From Warburgia ugandensis (taxonomy: Eukaryota > Streptophyta > Magnoliopsida > Canellales > Canellaceae), in the NCBI GenBank assembly GCA_035236585.1, contig CP141136.1:52965136-53029135 (forward strand): DNA of 64,000 bases, given 5' to 3'. A model generated the notes under the pieces. It searched no databases. It was not told where the DNA came from and was given only the letters and a program-made list of their open reading frames with translations. How positions within the stretch are numbered: the stretch's first letter is position 1; the number at the start of each line of letters is the position of its first letter. Of the stretch, positions 56,480 through 64,000 are shown in pieces. A program made the translations under genes and the position numbers.

Positions 56480-59370
56480 ATCCGTGTTTTTATATATTAG
56501 TCACCAATGCATGCACATGCATGTGTGAGATTAAGAACATACACACAATTTTTATCTTTAGAGGCAGTAGAAGACTAATGGTTAAAAAGCATTTTTTACT
56601 TTGAATAGCAGTTATTCTCCACCAATAAGCGTCCACTTTTAACTAATCACCAAATACCTTCCGCATATTTCCAAAATGTCCTTTAGTGTATTACCAAAAT
56701 TCTCTCTCCTCTTCTTGAAATACCCTTCTATATATTTCTTCTTTGTAAAGTCTAGAAACATAAAATACATTATATTATTATCTATCTATATATATAAAGT
56801 ACACACCCCATTTAATAAATTCGTCGACCCAGATAACAGGTGTTTGTATTATAGTATAGACACACTAATTTTCTCTTTATTTTAGTGGTTAATGGCCATT
56901 TTAATTGCATTTCCACACAATGGTTGTTTGACCTCCACCACATGGAATACATGGCTAAAAGTATATTTTAGCGCAATCAAAATCATAAGCTAATGGCCCC
57001 TTATGCGAGGTATGCTCCATGGCTCGAAAAACAAAGAAGACAAGGGAAATAACCTAAAGAGTATATTTTTCAAAATATCTATTTAAGTGGGAAAATAGTA
57101 AACAAAAACAAAAATCATAGGGTAGCAACTTTCTTTCTTTTATCTTATTTTCTAGGTACAAATAAAGAATTACAAAAAAAAGAAAAAGAAAAAAAGCCAG
57201 TCACACTCCTCAATCTATCTGTACCTTTCGCTAATGTGACGAAACATAGAACAAACTACAAGTACGAGCAGTCATAGTGGGCCACGTCGTAGCACCTGGA
57301 GCCAAAACCTGCCGTCGTACTGGACGCAATAGCTGTTTAACTTTTTCCGATGATGTATCAACCGATACTTCGATTATCAAGCCTTAGATGAAGGGATAAA
57401 CCTGAGAAAGTGTGATGTCAACAACCCATTGTACTTTAAATGGTATTTTAAGTCATTCAAGTGCGTTCTCTATCCAATGACAGACCAGAAAGGTCCACAG
57501 CCCACCAAACTGGCCCCAAAATGCACCGCTGCCTTGCCGTCTTCCCTGCCCTGTTCTTGAACGCTCTACCTTTCTCCCAACCGGTTTTGACCATTTCCAC
57601 CTCTCTTTTTAGTCTGGAACAGAACAAATATTAGTAATCGAGAAATTCAGAAGCATCAAATGCAATTTTTTGATGTGCCCATGAAGCTTCTGAAATTCAG
57701 GACTCCAAAATGTTAGGGCAATAAAGAAATGCAGGTTTTATTAGGGAATAGGTTGTTAAGATCCTCTTTAAGACACTGGCATTTTAGTCTTTTAAAACGA
57801 GACAGAGAGAGCTAATGAGAGAATTATCCTTTATAATCTAAAAGAAAGACAGTATAATATGCATTAACAGTTACCTTCCACATGTCCGTTAAAAGGAGGA
57901 CAGAGACAATATAACTTTATTTTCTATATTATCATTCTACTCTTTTGAATTTATACTATTGGCCACTACATTTTTCTAGTATGTTATTGAACAATATTTT
58001 AGGCTGTTTAGTCTGCCATCTTTTTGCTACCCCTACTCTTCTTTAATATATTATATGAAAGATGATCTATGCAAGATATAAGTCATTTAGGTCTCCCTTA
58101 AATTATCTATACACAAAAGTCACACATTTCATTGTCTTCACCTATTTTTTATGGTGTTGAAAATCACAACATTATAAAAACTGAAAAAGATAGTTCTTTA
58201 AAGGATCATTGGCATGGTTTTTCACATTTAGCATAGCACAAGGCTGGGTGAATAAGATGAGTTGCTTAGCTCCACAAGAAAAGAGTTCTAGGTTGGTACA
58301 TCCATGGGAGACACCTTTTGGGTGTCTTCTAATGTCATTTATTCTTATGGTAATTTATATCAATGAGTCTTAAAATAGTCACATAGAGAGTGTTAGCCAT
58401 ATCTAGAGGGCTCATTTGGTTAGCAAGAAATGCTTTCCGCTGGAATTGGATTTCTTGGAGAAAAAAGGTAGGCTCAGATTTTTTAAGATCTAAATCATTC
58501 ATATTGTACAACTGAGATGGCCATGCTCTTAAAATATTCTCTCTCTTGTAAAATACCCACAAAATGTTTGGTGGTCCATTTTACAACTCAAGGGGCCAAT
58601 CAAGTCGACAGCAACACCGTGAACAATTGGGATCATAAATTTGAGCTGATCAGGAGCTATATCCTTCCATTCCATTTAACAAAGGGGGCTCCCCAGGGAA
58701 AAACTAGGGCGGGTATATTATTTCTTTAGTAAATTTCCATGGAAATTTCATGGTTTAGAAATGAGGTCTGACTCTGACTTGTTGGTTATTCTAAATCATA
58801 AAAAAGTTAGAAAGCCAATTTCCTTTTCCATGCTTCTAGTAAGTATACTACTTTCGCATTAGAAACAGCGGGGAGAACCTAAAAAAGAAAAAGAAAAAGA
58901 AAAAAAGTGAGGGTGGAAACTAAATAAACAATGGAACTATCAAATGATTATCAATCCCCATATAAACAAGTAGCTAAAAGGCTATAATGCTCTCAAAGGA
59001 GCTAGCACTTATCCAATAGAATGGTGCCAAATATATCCCACAGGAGCTGTAATATTTCGGAGGCTAAGAATCTCATCCGGATGAAACGTCGGAAACAGCA
59101 CGAGAGACAGGAGATCCTTTCCTTTTCACCGCCCGGAAAGTCCGGAGAGCTCATTCCATGCCGACTGACACCCTTTTAGGCAGACAGCAGAGGAAGGGTC
59201 AGCTAGCACTGTTCCATACCCTCCATTTTCTCGAACTTTTCCGGTCAAATGCAGGATAAAAACAAGAAAGACTATGTGGAAGGAGTTTCAAGTGGCAGAT
59301 AAGCCAGACCCACATCACATTTTCACTCCTGTATTCCCCGTTTTCTATTTGTTTCACTGTTCTCCACTGC
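56480..59370. other. Unassigned sequence upstream of the phosphatase gene
   Basis: No coding region recognised. A possible divergent foldback element lies at 58430-58700 and is listed separately. The part from about 59000 onward is the distal promoter of the downstream gene. Confidence 0.4.
58430..58700. mobile_element. Divergent foldback element related to family A
   Basis: The left arm 'gctcagattttttaagatct' and 'tgagatggcc' mirrors the complement of the right arm, 'gctcaaatttatgatccca' and 'ttgattggcc'. The centre contains 'ggtggtccattttacaactc', like the centre of copy 1. Ends are not resolved. Confidence 0.35.
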
Positions 59371-59378
59371 TTTTGGGA

Positions 59379-59430
59379 CCAATAGCCAGCAATAAGTGCA
59401 ACTTCTTCCCTCGGCATACGTATATTTATA
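59379..59430 (+). promoter_or_regulatory. Core promoter of the inositol polyphosphate 5-phosphatase gene
   Basis: A CCAAT box (59379-59383) lies about 40 bp upstream of a strong TATA box, tatatttata (59421-59430). Transcription would be expected to start near 59455, giving a 5' leader of about 125 bp before the ATG at 59580. The leader contains another AT-rich 'aataaatattt' and a ctttcag word. The assignment is by position and motif only. Confidence 0.55.
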
Positions 59431-59579
59431 GCAAGGAAAAAAGGGTAAAAAATACCCACGAATACCCTGCCTTTTGCTTGTCCAAGCAATAAATATTTGA
59501 AGTTTCCTGCTGCTTGGGTCTTTCAGATCAGTGGAAAATAGAGCAAGTGTATGCGTTACCTGATTTTACTCTCCAGCAA

Positions 59580-61495
59580 ATGAAAATGAAGCAGAGGGGA
59601 AGACATCAAAGAGAGGTAATGTGCTTTCTTGAAAATGATTCTTTTGCTTCTGTCTGCTGTGATTTTAATGTAGCCGTTTTGGCTGGTTCTCTCTTTTCTT
59701 CTCTTTAAATTGGGAGTATTGCAGTTCAGTTGGGTTGAAATCTTGTGTTTCGGTTGCACATGCCTACAGCTGCACTGGCCCAGAACTGTTTTGAAGAAAT
59801 GGCTGAATAGAGGAACTGTGGATTCTGATTTCAGCGCTGATGAAGGGGATAGTGAGAGTGATTTCGATGATGAAGGTGAGTGCACATAAAATGAGAAAAC
59901 TGACAATTTTTATTTTCTTTTTCATCTTCTTTTAGTTTTGAATTTTTTCTTTGACCTGATTTTTGAATTGGCCCAATAATTAGATGCTACTCATAGGCTT
60001 GTTTTCATAAATGGAGTAGATTAGAAGGACCCAGATTCAGATTTAATTTTTCTGGGGTGTTACAGCGCTGGATTTTCTTTCTTAACTTTGTGGTGTTCAG
60101 TTGCGATGTTGGATTTTCATTCTTAATTTCCGGGGGATTAAATTCATTTCTTCTTTATGGTATTTTACGTATCTAGGCTTTTGTTTGCAGAGAAGGACAA
60201 TTGGCAACGAGAAGCATACAAAAGAGATGAATTTCAGTTTGGTCAAAGTGGTAATATATAATGCTACTAATAGTTCAATTCTGAACTTTGATCAGATTTT
60301 TTTTTTTTCTCTCTTCCTTTTCCTGTTGTATTTCATTCTCTGTCGATTTGGAAGTAAATTTGGAACGGAATCCCTTGGGCATTATTACCACTTCTTATGT
60401 GCAAAATGATCACGATATTCTTGTGTTTGAAATTTGCGGTATGACGAACCAGATCTCAGTTATAAATAGTTCTCTATCATGTGGACGTGGATTGGTTTTG
60501 CTCCAAATAGCAATGAACTAGCCAAGTTAAAGTAAACAAAAAACAAATTAAGCTCTGTATGTTCTGAAGATACCTCATTAATTTCCACTTACGTGATGAT
60601 AATATTGGGAAGTTGGTTTATACTTTGTAGGGCTTAAGGTGCTCTCTTTTAAATTTAATTTTTTATTAGGTGAAAGTAGAGAAATATTTCCAATTTGAAT
60701 ATCTGCAAATTCTAAGATCTAGCTGTGAGCTTGGTTATGCTAGTTTGATTATCCTTTAATGTGGGGAATTTTTGTGTTGGGTTATTTCTGTTTGAATTTT
60801 TGATATGTTGACATTTATCAATGTAAAAGTTAATTCATTTCATATATGTTGTCTCCTTGGTTTATCCACATTGCTTTGAAACAATTCCTCTGCTTATTGG
60901 GACATAATCATGATCTATCTCTAATATTGACGTGTCTTTTTTTCCTTTTTTAATGTTGAATCTTTTGAATGCTCAAGCAATATCTCTGCAAGATTTTTGC
61001 ATTATTTATTAACTTCATGGCCTTACTGGCAGGAACCATCACAGAGAACTTTCCATTCAGGTCAAGAAGACGGAAGTCAGAGACCCTCAGGGCACAGTAT
61101 ATTGATGCCAAAGAACTCAGGCAAGGTTTTCCTTCTACATTAATGTTACAGCCATTTTTAGTTGTAACTAAGATCCATACTGATGTTGTCCACTTCCAAT
61201 GAAAATAAAAACACTTAGGTCATCAAGAAAAGCATTCTTATTCCCTTTTATTTGTAATTATCAGGTATCTCTATACGTATCTCAATGGCTTTACATACTT
61301 CTGTCCCTCATATTCATCCAATAGAAAAGAAGTCAAGAGAGTTGTCCAATATGTTCTATTCCATGACACTCAGTTTTTGGTGTAGTGCAGGATTTGTGTT
61401 GGTACATGGAATGTTGGAGGGAGATTGCCACCAGATGATCTAGAATTGACAGGTTGGCTAGACATGGAAGAGCCTGCTGATATATATGTGCTTGG
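59580..61495 (+). CDS. Type I inositol polyphosphate 5-phosphatase, N-terminal exons (3' partial)
   Basis: Predicted to remove the 5-phosphate from soluble inositol phosphates and possibly phosphoinositides, as in the plant type I 5PTase family. Five coding exons: 59580-59615, 59770-59875, 60191-60250, 61033-61120, 61391-61495. Phases agree throughout and give 131 complete codons. Exon 2 holds the plant-specific WPRTVLKKWLN (residues 15-25) and an acidic Ser/Asp stretch. Exon 4 holds RRRKSETLRAQYI (79-91). Exon 5 starts the catalytic exonuclease-endonuclease-phosphatase fold with RICVGTWNVGG (97-107) and ends WLDMEEPADIYVLG. The next exon, expected to begin FQEIVPLNAGN, is not in the window. 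The frame is open upstream to 59493, but 59580 is its first ATG; 59586 is an alternative. Intron 4 has a GC donor. The paralogue cannot be decided from this part, so no symbol is given. Confidence 0.92.
61121..61390 (+). other. Intron 4 with GC-AG splice sites
   Basis: The donor is CTCAG|GCAAGG and the acceptor is tagtgcag|G. Only this junction gives the conserved KELR-ICVGTWN reading. The nearby GT at 61125 would put exon 5 out of frame. The donor fits the known GC-AG consensus (AG|GCAAG). Confidence 0.8.
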
Positions 61496-64000
61496 GTAAA
61501 TATCATCCTAAAGAAAAAAAATCTGAATCTTGATGTCTTTGGAAATTATCCCTAATTTTCTGATGTTTCCTTTAAGGTTGTCATTTCTGTATAAACTTTT
61601 AGTCAGAAGCTTTCTGCCTTCTTTTCATTTCATATTCATGACAGATTGTTTGAGCTCTATGGACTAGAATCTTTTCTTATGAGCTAGGCAAGCAAAACAT
61701 TTGGATTATATACTTACGGAATTATTGAGCTCTCTTAAGCACACTCATCAAAGTTAGTGGTCCTTTTCTTGTGAGTTACCGAAGCGAAGCATTTTAATGA
61801 AATACTTATGCTTTGTTGGACTCTCTTAAGCACACTTGTTGACGTTGGTGGTCCATCTGTCTAATCCTTCAGTCTTTAGATCTATTATCTACCATGGCTC
61901 ATCTGGATCAAATGGATATTTGTCCAGTACTCTATGACATTGTTATCAGCATCATCCACTATCTAAAGTGGATGTGTATGATTTTAACCTTTTTGGAGTT
62001 GTCTGTTGTCAATAGTTAAAGTGCATGATGTTGCAAACTTGACTCACAGGTTCAATTTGAGATTTACGTGGTAAATACCTAACCAAAGTTGTTGGTGACT
62101 TGATTCTCATTTTATGACTGCACTAACACAGGATTTTCTGTTCCAACTAACTTATGTAATTTGTGAGAAGTGGTATGGACCTGTGTATTCAGTAAATGAA
62201 GTTTGAAAAGAGGGATTTAGAGATTGCGCTACATATGATTAGTCACTTCAAACTCTCCTCCTATGCAATTTGCATGCCGGGGATAGAAGAAAAAAATGGT
62301 TTCCCTTGCCTCTTAAAGGACCAGGATAAGCATTTGGATCCCATTACATAGCTCTTGAAGATTCACCTGCCACCATAAGAGGGCCCTCTGAAGTTAACAA
62401 GAAACCACTGATGCTCATTGGGAGAGTGTAAAGTCTGCCTTGTTAGAGTCCTTTTTGCCATATTTGACCTCATTATACATGAATTACCTCAGCCAGGTGA
62501 TTCTGTATGACCCCTCCAATACTAATGAGACTCTGATGGTTGAGTAAGGATGCCTTAAACTGGGCTTTAAGATAGCCAAATGTTGGAGGAATCCTTTGAT
62601 GTTCTTCTTTCCAACTTATTTACAATGGTCGCGTCACAGCACCTATGGCAGTCTTGGGTTGGGTGACTTGTTCTTTCTTTTAGACCAGCATAAGAGGATT
62701 TGCTTGATCTTCGATTCAATAAGGATGAAGACCTATCCTTGTCCTCAAATACTCCTTATTCTGTTCCTTCCACAGCTAGGGTCATTTGCCAACTGATCTG
62801 CTCCTTCTCACAAAGGCCAACATTTCCAACTCTGCAATAGGTCCCCAGTAGGCCGAGGAAACAATTGCAATATGCAAAACCCATGAAATTCCATATTTGA
62901 CCTGCAACCTTGCCATGAATGAAGAGATGATAACATACGTTCTCTTCATTCTTGTACATCATACAATCATTGGCATGGTGGTAGTACTTTCGTTTTAGGT
63001 ATCAAGTTGATCTTGACTTATATATGGTTTTCATTTTTTTATCAATATTTTTCGTTTCTCTATTTATATTATGCCTGAGTCAATTATTGTACTTTACTTC
63101 ATTTCATTGTCCAGATCCAACTTATACAAATTAGTGACCAGTTTAGTTTCAGAATCAAATGGTGTTATTTTTGCTAAGCATATTAATGCAACATATGGGG
63201 TTATTTAAGTCATTTGTCTTGTACCATATACATCTCTTGCGGTACAGAACAAATGATTTGGGAGAGTGGGTTGAGAACTTAAATTTTTGTTAATTTCCCT
63301 AGTTTTTTGTTTGACATGGTACTAAAGGAGGATGATGATCATTAATCTCATTTCCCTCCCTTTTGAATAAGGTACTTTATACCTTCTCTCATTTCTTATA
63401 CTATTTGTAGTCCATCCTTTTCATGTCTTCTCATCTATGGAAATTGTTCCCCTGCAAGCTTTGAGATTTTCGGCCTTTTCTTTGTCAAATTGCTCAATGT
63501 TCTCTCATATATTATAGTCTTCTTGCTCCTACAAACTTGTCCGACCTCTGATTTCTTGTTTTGATGTACCCAAGAAGCAAGTTTTATATAGTGGTTGGCC
63601 AAACAAAAAGAATAGTAGTGGCTTAAAAGCACATTTGAGCCAACTTTTTGGTGATGTAAACCATTCAATTGAGGGATGGATCAACCATTCTAAACAATGG
63701 CATAAAAAATCTTAAGAAATACAATTCTAATGGGTACATGAAATTGTTTTGGTCTAATTTGTTGAAGATCGATTCATGTCATGGTAGATTTTCCATAAGA
63801 GAAGTTGAAGATGATTTTCATTATTTTCTCTTCTTACTTACAGATGAATATGCATGTGTATATTGATTTGCAAGTAAGCAGAGAAAATAATGAAATCATC
63901 TTCAACTCCTTCAAAATGTTTTACTTGATGGCTGGCACCTGACGCAAAACCCTCATTTTTTATCTGGGCTTGGGACCGGCAGGGGCGAGACCGGTGATTT
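61496..64000 (+). other. Intron 5, running off the window
   Basis: The donor GG|GTAAAT follows exon 5. No continuation of the phosphatase domain is visible to the window end, so this intron exceeds 2.5 kb, against 153-782 bp for introns 1-4. A LINE fragment is embedded in it at about 62250-62985 on the other strand. Confidence 0.7.
62250..62985 (-). pseudogene. LINE fragment (zf-RVT plus RNase H) in intron 5
   Basis: From 62985 downward: NDCMMYKNEENVCYHLFIHG, KVAGQIW matches the zf-RVT zinc-binding module of plant LINEs (usual form C..C...EE...HLF.HC..A...W), with two expected Cys changed to Tyr and Gly. It is followed by WKEQNKEYLRTRIG after a frame change near 62760. Near 62560-62400 an RNase H remnant (IGGVIQNHLAEVIHV, then LPMSISGFL and a GPLMVAGESSRAM block) can be read with frameshifts. 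It is inactive, 5' truncated, and antisense to the host gene. Confidence 0.8.

Overview
This window is nuclear DNA of a flowering plant. The evidence is AT-rich sequence, spliced plant-type coding exons, plant Ty1-copia and L1-like LINE remnants, copies of the Au SINE family, very long (GA)n/(CT)n and (AT)n microsatellites, and large LTR insertions. I cannot name the species from sequence alone.

Only one real host gene is evident, at the right edge on the + strand. A CCAAT box and TATA box (59379-59430) precede five coding exons between 59580 and 61495. These encode the N-terminal 131 residues of a plant type I inositol polyphosphate 5-phosphatase. The catalytic domain opens with GTWNVGG and the gene runs off the window inside an intron of more than 2.5 kb. 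That intron carries an antisense LINE fragment. Intron 4 appears to be a GC-AG intron.

The other 59 kb is a transposon graveyard. From left to right: a ~402-bp foldback MITE beside an Au SINE (1.9-2.5 kb); LTR-like sequence with a higher-order tandem repeat (4.1-8.1 kb); a Ty1-copia pseudogene with its 3' LTR (8.2-11.4 kb); an Au SINE with a 12-bp target duplication (13.0 kb); a LINE ORF1 remnant (14.4-15.5 kb); a second foldback MITE copy (20.4 kb); a GC-rich LTR-like block (21.3-24.1 kb); a 3.89-kb solo-LTR-like element (25.8-29.7 kb); an antisense LINE split by a second 3.88-kb solo LTR (29.9-36.2 kb); smaller MITEs and a short organelle-type 23S rRNA fragment (42-45 kb); a LINE with RNase H (46.8-48.2 kb); two further Au SINEs (49 and 51 kb); and more MITE copies (55-58 kb).

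The best-supported structural story is the nested insertion. Removing 31195-35072 and one copy of its 5-bp duplication (atata) rejoins the LINE reverse transcriptase exactly at its YVDD catalytic motif. I see no bacterial-type operon, CRISPR array or novel defence system. The unusual content is mobile-element architecture.
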